A DNA stretch of 62,822 nt. It comes from Buttiauxella noackiae ATCC 51607 (GTDB lineage Bacteria; Pseudomonadota; Gammaproteobacteria; Enterobacterales; Enterobacteriaceae). This document shows positions 1 through 13,370 of this stretch, one piece after another (the first letter of the stretch is position 1; each line of letters starts with the position of its first letter). The DNA lies in NCBI RefSeq assembly GCF_001654865.1, contig NZ_LXEO01000052.1:1-62822 (forward strand), given 5' to 3'. Below the pieces are notes generated by a model. It was not told the origin of the DNA, did not search any database, and was given only the letters and a program-made list of their open reading frames with translations. The position numbers were made by a program, and so were the translations under genes.

Positions 1-33
1 AGCACCGTAAATAAAAAGTGTGAGTGGCATTGA

Positions 34-147
34 TAACTAAAATAATTCGAGTCACTGTTCAAAATGCTTGAGCCTTTTGAACAGCGTTTGCACAGGCTCA
101 AAGGGTGAGCAGCCAACGCATCAACAACTTGAAGTATGACGGGTATA
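34..147 (+). repeat. ERIC-family intergenic repeat, divergent copy 1
   Basis: The left end (around aaaataattcgagt) and right end (cttgaagtatgacgggtata) match the ends of the enterobacterial ERIC repeat. The usual ERIC core is replaced by an inverted repeat built on gttcaaaa/ttttgaac and ttgagcc/ggctcaa. A sister copy lies at 1621-1743, so the adhesin-like gene between them is bracketed by two elements in the same orientation. I place the ends by eye. Confidence 0.7.
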
Positions 148-186
148 AACGATTTCCCCGAAAGCGGCCGTATGCTTCCATCATCA

Positions 187-1389
187 CTAATTATAATTAG
201 CGATAACCTCCACGGTCGCTACAGCTGGGCCAGCCTGTACTTCATCATCAGGAATGCGTATATAGCGGGCAGCCATATTCACCGTCATACTGTTCGTTGA
301 ACCTACTCCGAAAGCTGACGTGGCCTGCTGAGTTGGGACATTAAAAATCACGGGTCGAGCCGGGGTGAGTGCCGCTGACTGGGAAGCCACCGTTCCCCAG
401 GCAAGCTGTATACCGTAACCCTGAGCGCCACCGCTATTGAGCGCCATAATCCCGCGTGCGCTATCAAGCACTTCCGTACGCGGCACGACCGTTATATTGA
501 CGTTCTGGTTTTTGGTCGATACCCCCGTTCGTGATGTCACGGTATTGTTGCCGGTGTTTATCGATGCTGTTCGGTCATAACCCATGGCCTGCGGGCACTG
601 CAACGTGAAACTGGCATCCTTCCATGGCGCAGGGGCTCTCTCTGCTCCTGACCAAGTGGCATCATAAGTGCCCATCTCAACGGTTGAATTATTAAAAGTA
701 CAGGTGCCGGTTGATAGCGTGATGTTCCCGGAAATAATCGCTGAGTTTGAGGTAAAAGTATTACTGATTAGATTGGGGCCATTCGTAGGTAGGCTACCCC
801 AGCTATCTGCTGAATTAGTCAGCTGTAGAGCCTGCACCACCTGGAAGTTAGAAAAATTGATCACGTTGCCGGGGTTTTCTGCCCCTGGGAGCTTCCAGAG
901 CGCAACTTTAATATAGAATTGCCCACCCGCGTTTATTCCTGCCGTATAGCTTTTATTGGGGTTTTGATAGTCTCCAAGCGGGCCGTTTCTCTGATCTAAG
1001 TTATAGAATGACAGACCAAACCCGGTGCCCGGTATCGGGAATATCCAGTTGCCACTAGCGCTATCTTTAACAGGCACAGAACCCGTAGGGGGAACAATAT
1101 ACTGCAGATAATTAACCGAGATCCCACTGGGATTGGGTGAGCAGTCAATAATCGTCGATGCCCAGCCCCATACGAAACCACTCCAGGTATAGAGAGCCTT
1201 ATATTGTGACGGATTGCCGGGGGCAGTCATGGAATCCTGTGAGCCATTGTAGGGCAGAACCTGGGTGTATATGGGGTTTGCCCCAGCCCTATTCGTGCAG
1301 GTGACCACTGAGGCTGATGCTGTAAATCCGCTAAATAAAAAAACAAATAACAAAAGATATTTTAACAAGTTACACTTCCGATTAATCAT
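187..1389 (-). CDS. Fimbrial adhesin-like protein, orphan
   Basis: This is a secreted pilus-type protein of about 400 residues. It begins with a Sec signal peptide (MINRKC, then the hydrophobic run LLLFVFLF, cleavage likely after ASA near residue 26). A long N-terminal region with a conserved-looking VVTC start is followed by a pilin-like C-terminal part that ends in alternating hydrophobic residues (VATVEVIANYN), typical of the donor strand of chaperone-usher subunits. The size fits a tip adhesin rather than a major pilin. No chaperone, usher or pilin gene lies upstream on this strand, and only a repeat lies downstream before the window edge, so it looks solitary. An in-frame ATG at 1431 would add 14 residues. 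Neither start has a clear ribosome site. Ligand unknown. Confidence 0.7.
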   Translation of the reverse strand: MINRKCNLLKYLLLFVFLFSGFTASASVVTCTNRAGANPIYTQVLPYNGSQDSMTAPGNPSQYKALYTWSGFVWGWASTIIDCSPNPSGISVNYLQYIVPPTGSVPVKDSASGNWIFPIPGTGFGLSFYNLDQRNGPLGDYQNPNKSYTAGINAGGQFYIKVALWKLPGAENPGNVINFSNFQVVQALQLTNSADSWGSLPTNGPNLISNTFTSNSAIISGNITLSTGTCTFNNSTVEMGTYDATWSGAERAPAPWKDASFTLQCPQAMGYDRTASINTGNNTVTSRTGVSTKNQNVNITVVPRTEVLDSARGIMALNSGGAQGYGIQLAWGTVASQSAALTPARPVIFNVPTQQATSAFGVGSTNSMTVNMAARYIRIPDDEVQAGPAVATVEVIANYN

Positions 1390-1552
1390 TTGATTGCCGT
1401 GATTGCGACACCCCTTTAACTGACTCATCATAACTAACCGACGTATTGTTTAATATCTAAGCAGTTTTATTTAGGAAAGCATCCCTGGTGGTTATCTTAA
1501 AAAATAAAACCATTGAGAGAATGGGCTTGCGCATCACGGACAACTGGGAGAG

Positions 1553-1579
1553 AAGCGAGGGAGTCTTTTTCCCTCGCTT
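1553..1579. other. Hairpin between adhesin gene and repeat
   Basis: A 10-bp perfect inverted repeat (aagcgaggga / tccctcgctt) with a 7-base loop lies upstream of the adhesin-like gene. Neither strand has a T-run directly after the stem, so it is not a clear terminator. The rest of 1432-1620 shows no gene. Confidence 0.5.
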
Positions 1580-1620
1580 TGAGCAGAGTTTTTTAAACCT
1601 AAATAATCATTGATGGGTCG

Positions 1621-1743
1621 ATACCCAAAATAATTCGAGTTGCAGAACAAAAGGCTAAAGCCTTTTGTTCTGTGCTTGCGCCCCCTAAAGAGGTGAGGCC
1701 GAGTATTGCTAAGGCATCTGCGGCTTGAAGTATGACGGGTATT
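1621..1743 (+). repeat. ERIC-family intergenic repeat, divergent copy 2
   Basis: It is bounded by ataccc and gggtat, with an ERIC-like left end (cccaaaataattcgagttgcag) and right end (cttgaagtatgacgggtat). Inside, 1644-1671 is a perfect 13-bp inverted repeat with a 2-base loop. It is related to the internal hairpin of copy 1 at 34-147. The length is close to the usual ERIC length of about 127 bp. Confidence 0.75.
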
Positions 1744-1747
1744 CAAG

Positions 1748-2137
1748 CTAGCGGAAGAATTTATCCTTCAGCATATGGAAGCCTTTGGTCAGCAAATCTT
1801 CATCGTGAGCGACTTCACCCGCAGGTGAAAGCGTGTCGACGATTTTCGGGAGCTGCTCTGCCAGCAGCTGAGATGCACTTCCCACATCAATCCCGAGTTT
1901 CTCAGCTAAACCGCTGATTGCTGGGGTGCCCAGCACCTCCTGCACCTGCTCAGGGTTAACGCTTTGATTATGCGCACCGCTCAGCCAGGAGGTGACTACA
2001 TCAGAGAAACCCTTTTCCCGAAAACGCTCAAGAATTGCCTGAATGCCGCCTTGTTCATTAATCCATGTAAGGATGACTTTGAATTTACCTGCATCGCCAC
2101 CCCCCATCATGCCAGTAACTTGATCGAATAAACCCAT
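1748..2137 (-). CDS. yidB: YidB family protein (DUF937)
   Basis: A small cytoplasmic protein of 129 residues, matching E. coli YidB in length and position near gyrB. The N-terminus MGLFDQVTGMMGGG is followed by an alpha-helical region containing the YidB-typical GFSDVVTSWLSGAHNQSV segment, and a short basic C-terminus follows. The start at 2137 is chosen because an agagga ribosome site lies 8-9 bases upstream. The longer frame from 2155 would include that site. The function of the family is not established. It stands alone, separated from gyrB by an oxidoreductase/LysR pair. Confidence 0.9.
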   Translation of the reverse strand: MGLFDQVTGMMGGGDAGKFKVILTWINEQGGIQAILERFREKGFSDVVTSWLSGAHNQSVNPEQVQEVLGTPAISGLAEKLGIDVGSASQLLAEQLPKIVDTLSPAGEVAHDEDLLTKGFHMLKDKFFR

Positions 2138-2185
2138 GACCGTGTCCTCTTGCAATCACGAAGTGTGCCTTAGAAGTGTAGTCAA

Positions 2186-3226
2186 TCACGGGCCTGTTAC
2201 GACAATTTTGCCGAAGGCGCCACGGTCAAGATGCGCCAGCGCCTGCGGTAGTTCATCAAAGCGGTAGGTCATTTCGATGACCGGTTTGATGTTGTTTGCG
2301 TCAATAGCGCGGACGAAATCTTCCAGTGCGCGGCGGTGACCGACACCAATACCTTGAATAGTTGGGGATTTCAGCAGCAACTCACCCGCAGGGCCTGAGA
2401 ACTCAAAACCGTCCAGCACACCAATCACGGATATACGCCCATGCACCGCAACCGCACGCAGGGAATTTGCCAGGTTTGCGCCGCCAACGGTTTCAATAAT
2501 ATGGTCGATTCCGTTCTCCTGTGTGAGTTCGTAAACGGCATCAACCCAGTCATTTTTCAGTCGGTTAATGCCGTGGTCGGCACCCAGGGCTTTCGCCTGC
2601 GCGAGTTTTTCATCGCTACCCGAAGTGATAAACACTTTCGCGCCGTGAGCTTTGGCGATTTGCAACGCAAACATAGAAACTCCGCCCGTTCCCTGCACCA
2701 GCACTGATTTCCCTGCGCGTAAGCCGCCACGTTCAACCAATGCAAACCAGGCGGTAAGCCCCGCGCATGGTAGCGTGCTGGCCTGAATATCGTCGAGGCT
2801 GGCAGGTGAATCCACCAGCCAGTTTTCACTCATAACTACATACTCCGCGAGCATCCCCTGATGCACACCGCCGAGCGTGCGATATGGTGGAGTTCGGGCA
2901 TTACCATTTGGTTTACCGTCTATCCAGTCAGGTGAAAATGTCGAGATAACACGCGCACCTTTCTGAAAACGAGTGACGCCTTCCCCGATACTTTCCACCA
3001 CGCCCGCCATGTCTGACGCGGGAGTAAAAGGGAAGGGAAGCGGCAATGGCATGGACCCATCAATCACCATTTTATCGCGATAGTTAAGCGCAACCGCATT
3101 CACGCGCACCAGTACATCTCCAGGTCCTGGTGTTGGGATCGTTTCTGTAGAAAGTGCCAGGTTTTCACGCCCAACGGCATTCATCGTCCAGCGTTGCATT
3201 GTTTGGCTGATCGTTTGGCTCATCAT
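2186..3226 (-). CDS. Zinc-independent MDR family alcohol dehydrogenase/quinone oxidoreductase
   Basis: A medium-chain dehydrogenase/reductase of 346 residues. It has the GroES-like N-terminal fold (PGPGDVLVRV, ALNYRDK) and a Rossmann domain with the glycine motif GTGGVSMFALQIAKA near residue 180. It then has the family's C-terminal segment, ending FGKIVVTGP. The four-cysteine structural zinc lobe and the usual catalytic zinc ligands are absent, so a zinc-free NAD(P)H enoyl or quinone reductase type is likely. The substrate is unknown. A ctggaga ribosome site precedes the first of two ATG codons. It is divergent from the LysR gene at 3336, which probably controls it. The pair is inserted between yidB and gyrB. 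Confidence 0.85.
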   Translation of the reverse strand: MMSQTISQTMQRWTMNAVGRENLALSTETIPTPGPGDVLVRVNAVALNYRDKMVIDGSMPLPLPFPFTPASDMAGVVESIGEGVTRFQKGARVISTFSPDWIDGKPNGNARTPPYRTLGGVHQGMLAEYVVMSENWLVDSPASLDDIQASTLPCAGLTAWFALVERGGLRAGKSVLVQGTGGVSMFALQIAKAHGAKVFITSGSDEKLAQAKALGADHGINRLKNDWVDAVYELTQENGIDHIIETVGGANLANSLRAVAVHGRISVIGVLDGFEFSGPAGELLLKSPTIQGIGVGHRRALEDFVRAIDANNIKPVIEMTYRFDELPQALAHLDRGAFGKIVVTGP

Positions 3227-3335
3227 TATCTCCAGGGGCTCAGGTTAATTCATCTCCACCGAAAGTATATCGTTGACCTTTAATCACCAGTGGCGATAGA
3301 TTTTCCATATATTGGTTCCTGAATGGATACAAATA

Positions 3336-4238
3336 ATGACCGAGCAGCTGAAGGGCATTTCTGTTTTTGTTACTGCTGTTGAAGCAGGCAGCTTCTCTCT
3401 TGCTGCTGAACGCCTACACCTTTCACGTTCAGCCGTGGGCAAAACCATTTCCCAGCTCGAGCATCGATTAAGCGTGCGGCTTTTTCAACGAACTACGCGC
3501 AGCCTGGCGCTAACCGATGAAGGCGCAATTTTTTATGAGCATTGTCTGCGCGCACTGGAAGAAATTCAGGCCGCCGAAACGCTTCTAGAAAGCGGGAAAA
3601 AATCCGTACGGGGGCGGTTGAGAGTTTCAATGCCGGCACTGTATGGCCGCATGTGTATTGCGCCGTTGCTGACAGAATTTGCCATCCAACATCCCGATTT
3701 AAAGCTGGAATTACTATTTAGCGACAGAGTTTCAGACCTGCTTGAAGACGGGCTGGATTTGGTGATTCGCAACGGAAAATTGCCGGACAGCAGCGGTCTG
3801 GTCGCACGAAAGCTAGGCGAGCATCGCATGATGATTTGCGCATCACCTCACTATTTACGGCAACATGGTGAACCACAAACCATCGACGATTTATCGCACC
3901 ATGAAGTGTTTAATTACATCAATTCAGGCGTACCGCATCGTTGGATTATTAATGGTGAAGGCGATAAGAAAAGCGAGTTTGTCCCGAAATCACGAATGCT
4001 GATGGACGATTTAGAAGCGATAGCAGATGCGTCGATTGCCGGGTTTGGTATTGCGCTGTTGCCGTGCTGGCTGATTGAGGAAGAGTTACAGAATGGGAAG
4101 TTGGTCAGGATACTGAGCAAGGATCTGGATAGTGTTTATGAAACGCATGCGGTGTGGGTACAAACACTTCATCTACCGCTAAAAGTGAGGCTGGCTGTGG
4201 ATATGCTGGTGAGCAGATTGCCCACCAGCATGAACTAA
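3336..4238 (+). CDS. LysR family transcriptional regulator
   Basis: A LysR-type regulator of 300 residues. The N-terminal winged helix-turn-helix (FVTAVEAGSFSLAAERLHLS, then QLEHRLSVRLFQR) is followed by a periplasmic-binding-like effector domain from about residue 90. The ATG at 3336 gives the family's usual N-terminus (MTEQLKGISVF). A TTG at 3312 is in frame but less likely. The 3227-3335 gap shared with the divergent oxidoreductase should hold both promoters, as is usual for LysR genes that regulate their neighbour. Effector unknown. Its stop is one base from the convergent gyrB stop. Confidence 0.85.
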   Translation: MTEQLKGISVFVTAVEAGSFSLAAERLHLSRSAVGKTISQLEHRLSVRLFQRTTRSLALTDEGAIFYEHCLRALEEIQAAETLLESGKKSVRGRLRVSMPALYGRMCIAPLLTEFAIQHPDLKLELLFSDRVSDLLEDGLDLVIRNGKLPDSSGLVARKLGEHRMMICASPHYLRQHGEPQTIDDLSHHEVFNYINSGVPHRWIINGEGDKKSEFVPKSRMLMDDLEAIADASIAGFGIALLPCWLIEEELQNGKLVRILSKDLDSVYETHAVWVQTLHLPLKVRLAVDMLVSRLPTSMN

Positions 4239-4239
4239 C

Positions 4240-7756
<3,517 letters not shown>

Positions 7757-8857
7757 CTACAGTCTCATTGGCATCACAACATACGCCGCCGCTTGTGAGG
7801 CTGCATCTTCAATCTGCACGCTGGAAACAGAGTCGGTCAGCAAAATGCGTACGTTCTCGCATTTAAGTGCATTCAGGACATCAAGCACGTAACTGACGTT
7901 GAAACCAATTTCCATATCTGTGCCGTCGTAAGTGACGTCAAGAATCTCTTCGGCTTCTTCCTGTTCCGGGTTGTTAGCCGTGATTTTCAGCTGGTTTTGA
8001 ATAACCTGCAGGCGAACACCACGGAATTTCTCGTTCGAAAGAATGGCTGCGCGCGAAAACGCTTGTTTCAGCAAATCGCAGCTGGCATCCAGATGCTTAT
8101 CAGGATTCTTCGGCAACACGCGGCGATAATCAGGGAAACGACCATCAACTAACTTAGACGTGAAGATAAAGTCGCCAACATGAGCGCGAATGTTGTTGCT
8201 ACCAATCTGGATACGCAACGGCGAGTCGCCGCCGTCCAACATACGCATTAGTTCAATCACGCCTTTACGCGGCACGATCACCGAATGGTTTGGCAGAGAC
8301 TGACCTACCGGCATAGAACACACAGCCAAGCGGTGACCATCGGTCGCCACGGTGCGTAACTCTTCGCCTTCGGTTTCAAACAACATGCCGTTCAAATAGT
8401 AGCGAACGTCCTGATGCGCCATAGAAAACTGCGTGGCTTCAATCAGGCGTTTCATGGTCGCTTGCGGGAGCGTGAATTCTACTTCGCTCTGCCAGTCGTC
8501 CAGGTTAGGGAAATCAGCAGCAGGCAGCGTCGAGAGCGAGAATCGGCTACGCCCGGAGCGCACCAACATACGGTCGCCCTCAAGCGTAACAGCTATTTCT
8601 GCACCTTCCGGCAAACCACGGCAGATATCAAAAAATTTACGTGCTGGAACCGTCGTGGCACCCGGCTCATGCGGTTGCACCAACGCGACACGCGCCACCA
8701 TCTCCATTTCCAGGTCAGTACCTGTTAATGAAAGAGTTCCTTCCGCGACTTGCAACAGCAGGTTGCCGAGAATCGGTAACGTCGGACGGCCACCTAACGG
8801 GCCACTCACCTGTTGCAGCGGTTTTAATAAAGTTTCACGTTCAACGGTAAATTTCAT
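7757..8857 (-). CDS. dnaN: DNA polymerase III beta sliding clamp
   Basis: The processivity clamp, a ring-shaped dimer that tethers polymerase III to DNA and also takes part in Hda-mediated inactivation of DnaA. It has 366 residues, as in E. coli, with three repeated clamp domains. The N-terminus MKFTVERETLLKPLQQVSG and the C-terminal MPMRL (client-binding cleft end) are conserved. It starts 4 bases after the dnaA stop and ends against the recF start. Confidence 0.99.
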   Translation of the reverse strand: MKFTVERETLLKPLQQVSGPLGGRPTLPILGNLLLQVAEGTLSLTGTDLEMEMVARVALVQPHEPGATTVPARKFFDICRGLPEGAEIAVTLEGDRMLVRSGRSRFSLSTLPAADFPNLDDWQSEVEFTLPQATMKRLIEATQFSMAHQDVRYYLNGMLFETEGEELRTVATDGHRLAVCSMPVGQSLPNHSVIVPRKGVIELMRMLDGGDSPLRIQIGSNNIRAHVGDFIFTSKLVDGRFPDYRRVLPKNPDKHLDASCDLLKQAFSRAAILSNEKFRGVRLQVIQNQLKITANNPEQEEAEEILDVTYDGTDMEIGFNVSYVLDVLNALKCENVRILLTDSVSSVQIEDAASQAAAYVVMPMRL

Positions 8858-8861
8858 AGCG

Positions 8862-10250
8862 TCACGAAGATAATGTTCTGATTAGGTTAGAGAAATCTTC
8901 TTTGATGTCGTGGCTTTCTTCACGCAACTGCTCAATCTTACGGCAGGCATGGAGAACCGTAGTATGGTCGCGGCCACCAAAGGCATCGCCGATTTCTGGC
9001 AAGCTATGGTTAGTCAGTTCCTTCGCCAGAGCCATTGCCATTTGACGTGGACGGGCAACAGAGCGGGAACGACGCTTGGACAACAGGTCAGCAATCTTTA
9101 TTTTATAGTACTCTGCCACCGTCTTCTGAATATTGTCGATGGTGACAAGCTTCTCTTGCAGCGCCAGCAGATCGCGCAGCGCTTCGCGCACGAAGTCGAT
9201 GGTAATCGCCCGGCCAGTAAAGTTGGCGTTGGCAATAACACGGTTCAATGCCCCTTCAAGCTCACGCACGTTTGAACGTAAACGCTTGGCAATAAAGAAG
9301 GCCACTTCACCCGGCAGACGGATATCGTTCTCGTCTGCTTTTTTCATCAGGATCGCAACACGCGTTTCCAGTTCTGGTGGCTCAATCGCAACCGTGAGCC
9401 CCCAACCGAAGCGAGATTTCAGACGATCTTCAACACCGTTGATCTCTTTTGGATAACGATCCGAAGTCAGAATGATCTGTTGGTTACCTTCAAGCAGGGC
9501 GTTGAAGGTGTGGAAGAATTCTTCTTGTGAGCGTTCTTTATTAGCAAAGAATTGAATGTCATCAATCAGCAGTGCGTCAACAGAACGGTAGTAACGTTTG
9601 AACTCTTCAATAGCGTTATTTTGCAGTGCTTTTACCATGTCCTGAACGAAACGTTCAGAGTGCATGTACACCACTTTTGCATTCGGTTTGCGCGCAATAA
9701 TACCGTTGCCAACAGCATGCAAAAGGTGCGTTTTACCCAGACCGGTGCCGCCATAAAGGAATAAAGGGTTATAAGCGCCACCAGGGTTGTCTGCCACCTG
9801 ACGTGCTGCCGCGCGAGCCAGTTGGTTCGACTTACCTTCAACGAAGTTATCGAAAGTATGTTTTACGTTAACGTTAGAGCGATAGGAGTGTTCAGCCGGA
9901 GCCGGGAGGTTATCCCAACTTGGACGAATTTGATTCGTTGGACGTGCAATATGTACATGCGCAGGAGCGCTGGTTACAGCCTGCTGGTTCATTGTTTGGC
10001 TGACCGGTTTGCTGCCAACTTCAAAACGCAATACGGGTGCATCAGTGCCACAAAAATCATTGAGCAAGCCATTGATATTATTGAGGTACTTATCTCTCAC
10101 CCAGTCGAGCACAAAACGGTTTGGCGCATACAGGGCCAGCGTGTTATCGCTCAGTTCCGCCTGTAGGGGGCGTATCCACATACTGAATTCTGTGGCTGGT
10201 AACTCATCCTGCAATCGGGCAAGACACTGCTGCCAAAGCGAAAGTGACAC
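8862..10250 (-). CDS. dnaA: Chromosomal replication initiator DnaA
   Basis: The AAA+ initiator that binds DnaA boxes in oriC and melts the unwinding element. It has 462 residues. Domain I ([13 protein letters not shown]) recruits helicase. The linker, domain II, is about five residues shorter than in E. coli. Domain III has Walker [14 protein letters not shown] and Walker [10 protein letters not shown]. Domain IV carries the DNA-binding signature ([29 protein letters not shown]). The start is the GTG at 10250, as in E. coli, with gtggagt upstream. A GTG at 10262 is in frame but lies within that site. It heads the dnaA-dnaN-recF-gyrB operon. Confidence 0.98.
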   Translation of the reverse strand: MSLSLWQQCLARLQDELPATEFSMWIRPLQAELSDNTLALYAPNRFVLDWVRDKYLNNINGLLNDFCGTDAPVLRFEVGSKPVSQTMNQQAVTSAPAHVHIARPTNQIRPSWDNLPAPAEHSYRSNVNVKHTFDNFVEGKSNQLARAAARQVADNPGGAYNPLFLYGGTGLGKTHLLHAVGNGIIARKPNAKVVYMHSERFVQDMVKALQNNAIEEFKRYYRSVDALLIDDIQFFANKERSQEEFFHTFNALLEGNQQIILTSDRYPKEINGVEDRLKSRFGWGLTVAIEPPELETRVAILMKKADENDIRLPGEVAFFIAKRLRSNVRELEGALNRVIANANFTGRAITIDFVREALRDLLALQEKLVTIDNIQKTVAEYYKIKIADLLSKRRSRSVARPRQMAMALAKELTNHSLPEIGDAFGGRDHTTVLHACRKIEQLREESHDIKEDFSNLIRTLSS

Positions 10251-10475
10251 GGCGGACTCCACTCGAACAAAGTCGATAAAATGACGAAGACTGAAAGTTT
10301 ATATTCATGATTGTTGACACACGCCGACTTTCCCACAGGGATCCCGGTACGGGAAGCGTGCGAACCGCTATCTGCGGTTTACCCCAGGGTGAACGCTAAA
10401 GGATCACGATCGGGACCGCGGATCATAGCCTAAAGTGCGCCAGAGATCTTCTGTTTCTCACAGTTTCTTCCCGAT

Positions 10476-10484
10476 TTATCCACA
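10476..10484 (+). promoter_or_regulatory. DnaA box in the dnaA promoter region
   Basis: A perfect consensus TTATCCACA between dnaA and rpmH. Established biology: DnaA represses its own gene through boxes here. The 10251-10875 gap (about 625 bases) holds this box, dnaA promoters on the minus strand that I do not resolve, GATC sites near 10401-10430, and the rpmH promoters. Confidence 0.85.
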
Positions 10485-10615
10485 GGGCTGTTTTGTGGAG
10501 TCTAAGTGTAAACGATCCTGCCAGACGCGCAGTGCGTTACATTCCTATATTGGAAAATTTACTGACTCGCGCACAAAATCGACTTATCTGATCTAAGGAA
10601 GATCCCCAACGATCC

Positions 10616-10643
10616 TTGCGCTTTAATGGGGACGCCGTATAAT
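10616..10643 (+). promoter_or_regulatory. rpmH upstream promoter
   Basis: TTGCGC (10616-10621), a 16-base spacer and a perfect TATAAT (10638-10643). It faces rpmH-rnpA. Confidence 0.7.
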
Positions 10644-10743
10644 TCCCCACCCGTCGCGTGTCACCACGGCTTTATTTTGGTCAGATCCTGGTCGTTTTAA
10701 GGGTCAAAAAGCGAATTAAGGCACGGGAAATAAGGAAAGAGAA

Positions 10744-10772
10744 TTGACTCCGGAGTGTACAATTATTACAAT
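10744..10772 (+). promoter_or_regulatory. rpmH proximal sigma-70 promoter
   Basis: TTGACT (10744-10749), a 17-base spacer and TACAAT (10767-10772), about 100 bases before the rpmH start. This should be the main promoter for rpmH-rnpA-yidD-yidC. Confidence 0.8.
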
Positions 10773-10863
10773 CCGGCCTCTTTAATCAGCCACACTGAGG
10801 CGTAAGTCGTTTGCAGTTTCTGCAGGGCTCTTCGCTAACCCAGTGAAATTTATCCAAGTTTAG

Positions 10864-11016
<153 letters not shown>

Positions 11017-11033
11017 TAAAAGCTAACCCCTGA

Positions 11034-11393
11034 GTGGTTAAGCTCGCATTTCCCAGGGAGTTACGCTTGTTAACTCCCACTCATTTCACTTTCGTCTTCC
11101 AGCAGCCTCAACGGGCTGGCACGCCGCAAATCACCATCCTCGGCCGCCTAAATTCGCTGGGGCATCCCCGCATCGGTCTTACAGTCGCTAAGAAAAATGT
11201 TAAACGTGCACACGAACGCAATCGGATTAAACGTCTGACGCGTGAGAGTTTCCGTTTGCGTCAGCACGAACTTCCTGCAATGGATTTCGTGGTAGTGGCT
11301 AAGAAAGGGGTTGCAGACCTGGATAACCGGGCTTTATCGGAAGCATTGGAAAAGTTATGGCGCCGTCATTGTCGCCTTTCTCCCGGCTCTTGA
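11034..11393 (+). CDS. rnpA: Ribonuclease P protein component
   Basis: The protein subunit of RNase P, which aids the catalytic RNA in cutting 5' leaders from tRNA precursors. It has 119 residues. The RNR motif region ([22 protein letters not shown], written here as the span near residues 53-74) carries the conserved basic helix. It starts with GTG, as in E. coli. The 3' end overlaps yidD by 37 bases in another frame, a conserved arrangement. Confidence 0.97.
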   Translation: MVKLAFPRELRLLTPTHFTFVFQQPQRAGTPQITILGRLNSLGHPRIGLTVAKKNVKRAHERNRIKRLTRESFRLRQHELPAMDFVVVAKKGVADLDNRALSEALEKLWRRHCRLSPGS

Positions 11394-11614
11394 TAGGCCT
11401 GATTAGGGTCTATCAGCGCCTGATAAGTCCGCTTCTCGGGCCGCATTGTCGTTTTACTCCAACCTGTTCTCACTACGGAATTGAGGCATTGCGCAGGTTT
11501 GGGGTGTTAAAAGGCAGTTGGTTGACAGTGAAACGCGTATTAAAATGCCACCCTTTGAACCCCGGTGGAGACGATCCCGTCCCACCTGGACCTTTTGATA
11601 CCAGAGAACACTAA
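11357..11614 (+). CDS. yidD: Membrane protein insertion efficiency factor YidD
   Basis: An 85-residue inner-membrane-associated protein that assists YidC-dependent insertion. The family core is visible: [33 protein letters not shown] (three conserved cysteines with the HY pair) and [17 protein letters not shown]. It overlaps rnpA by 37 bases and is followed 2 bases later by yidC. Confidence 0.97.
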   Translation: MAPSLSPFSRLLIGLIRVYQRLISPLLGPHCRFTPTCSHYGIEALRRFGVLKGSWLTVKRVLKCHPLNPGGDDPVPPGPFDTREH

Positions 11615-11616
11615 CG

Positions 11617-13263
11617 ATGGATTCGCAACGCAATCTCTTTCTCATCGCTTTGTTGTTCGTGTCTTTCATGATCTGGCAAGCCTGGGAGCAGGACCACGCT
11701 CCACAACCTCAGGTACAGCAGACCACGCAGACTACGACCACCGCAGCAGGTAACGCCGCAAACCAGGGTGTACCGACCAGTGGCCAGGGTAAACTCATCA
11801 CAGTTAAAACTGACGTTCTTGAGCTTTCCATCAACACCCGTGGTGGTGATGTTGAGCAGGCGCTGTTGTTGACCTACCCGAAAGAGCTCAAATCTAATGA
11901 GCCGTTCCAGTTACTGGAAACTACGCCAGAGTTTGTCTACCAGGCGCAAAGTGGCCTGACCGGTCGCGATGGCCCGGATAACCCGGCTAACGGTGAGCGT
12001 CCTCTGTATAACGTTGCTAGCGATACTTTCGTGCTGCCAGAAGGCCAGAACGAAATCGTTATCCCAATGACCTATACCGATGCGGCGGGCAATACCTTCA
12101 CTAAATCCTTCACCCTGAAACGCGGCGAGTTCGCGGTAAGCGTGAATTACGATGTGAAGAACGCCGGTGAGAAACCGCTGGAACTGGCTACTTTTGGTCA
12201 GTTGAAGCAGTCCATCAATTTGCCGACTCACCGCGATACAGGAAGCAACAACTTTGCATTGCATACCTTCCGTGGTGCTGCGTACTCGACTCCAGATGCG
12301 AAATACGAAAAATATAAATTCGATAAAATCGCAGACGGTGAGAACCTGAACGTCAACGCCAGCAATGGTTGGGTTGCGATGTTGCAGCAGTATTTCGCAA
12401 CAGCGTGGGTTCCAAATAATCAGGGTACCAACAACTTCTATACCACCAAACTGAACAACGATGTGGCAGCGATTGGTTATAAATCTTCGCCGCAACTGGT
12501 TCAGCCAGGTCAGACCGCTAAACTGGGTAGCACCCTGTGGGTCGGCCCGGAAATTCAGGACAAAATGGCAGCCGTTGCGCCGCACCTTGACCTGACAGTG
12601 GATTATGGTTGGTTGTGGTTTATTTCTCAGCCGCTGTTCAAGCTGTTGAAATTTATCCACAGCTTCATCGGTAACTGGGGCTTCTCCATTATCGTTATCA
12701 CCTTTATCGTTCGTGGCATCATGTACCCGCTGACTAAAGCGCAGTACACATCCATGGCGAAAATGCGTATGTTGCAGCCGAAACTGGCGGCCATGCGTGA
12801 ACGTATTGGTGACGATAAGCAGCGCCAGAGTCAGGAAATGATGGCGTTGTATAAAGCTGAGAAAGTTAACCCGTTGGGTGGCTGTCTCCCGCTGGTTATC
12901 CAGATGCCAATCTTCCTGGCGTTGTACTACATGCTGATGGGTTCTGTGGAATTGCGCCATGCGCCGTTCGCACTGTGGATTCATGACTTGTCTGCACAAG
13001 ACCCGTACTACATCCTGCCGATCCTGATGGGCTTGACGATGTTCTTCATTCAGAAGATGTCGCCGACCACCGTGACCGACCCGATGCAGCAGAAGATCAT
13101 GACCTTTATGCCGGTCATCTTCACGGTGTTCTTCCTGTGGTTCCCGTCAGGCCTGGTACTGTACTATATCGTCAGTAACACAGTGACCATCATCCAGCAG
13201 CAGCTGATTTATCGCGGTCTTGAGAAACGTGGCTTACACAGTCGCGATAAGAAAAAGACCTGA
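11617..13263 (+). CDS. yidC: Membrane protein insertase YidC
   Basis: Oxa1/Alb3-family insertase that acts alone or with SecYEG. Its 548 residues match E. coli. It has an N-terminal anchor ([18 protein letters not shown]), a large periplasmic domain (about residues 25-340) and then the five-helix conserved core. The core's cytoplasmic coiled hairpin includes [16 protein letters not shown]. The tail is basic (RDKKKT). It ends the rpmH-rnpA-yidD-yidC operon before a terminator. Confidence 0.99.
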   Translation: MDSQRNLFLIALLFVSFMIWQAWEQDHAPQPQVQQTTQTTTTAAGNAANQGVPTSGQGKLITVKTDVLELSINTRGGDVEQALLLTYPKELKSNEPFQLLETTPEFVYQAQSGLTGRDGPDNPANGERPLYNVASDTFVLPEGQNEIVIPMTYTDAAGNTFTKSFTLKRGEFAVSVNYDVKNAGEKPLELATFGQLKQSINLPTHRDTGSNNFALHTFRGAAYSTPDAKYEKYKFDKIADGENLNVNASNGWVAMLQQYFATAWVPNNQGTNNFYTTKLNNDVAAIGYKSSPQLVQPGQTAKLGSTLWVGPEIQDKMAAVAPHLDLTVDYGWLWFISQPLFKLLKFIHSFIGNWGFSIIVITFIVRGIMYPLTKAQYTSMAKMRMLQPKLAAMRERIGDDKQRQSQEMMALYKAEKVNPLGGCLPLVIQMPIFLALYYMLMGSVELRHAPFALWIHDLSAQDPYYILPILMGLTMFFIQKMSPTTVTDPMQQKIMTFMPVIFTVFFLWFPSGLVLYYIVSNTVTIIQQQLIYRGLEKRGLHSRDKKKT

Positions 13264-13286
13264 TAACAATTAGCTAGAAGCTTACG

Positions 13287-13316
13287 AAAGGCGGTCAATA
13301 GACCGCCTTTTTTATT
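13287..13316 (+). terminator. Rho-independent terminator after yidC
   Basis: An aaaggcggtc/gaccgccttt stem with loop aata, followed by tttatttt. It is 24 bases past the yidC stop. Confidence 0.9.
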
Positions 13317-13317
13317 T

Positions 13318-13350
13318 TGTCGGATGGATAAGCGAAGCGTTATCCACTAG
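13318..13350 (+). repeat. REP-like element between yidC and mnmE
   Basis: gtcggatggataagcgaagcgttatcc resembles a degenerate REP unit. mnmE starts about 20 bases later. Confidence 0.5.
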
Positions 13351-13370
13351 CCATCTCGAAAGGGAAAATT

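Noticed and set aside
1553-1579. Hairpin read as a terminator
   Set aside because: Strong stem, but no T-run on either strand and it lies upstream, not downstream, of the adhesin gene. Kept only as an unassigned hairpin.
11911-12999. A 362-codon open frame opposite yidC
   Set aside because: Antisense shadow of a highly expressed gene; composition (histidine, glutamine, arginine rich) and absence of any motif argue against coding.
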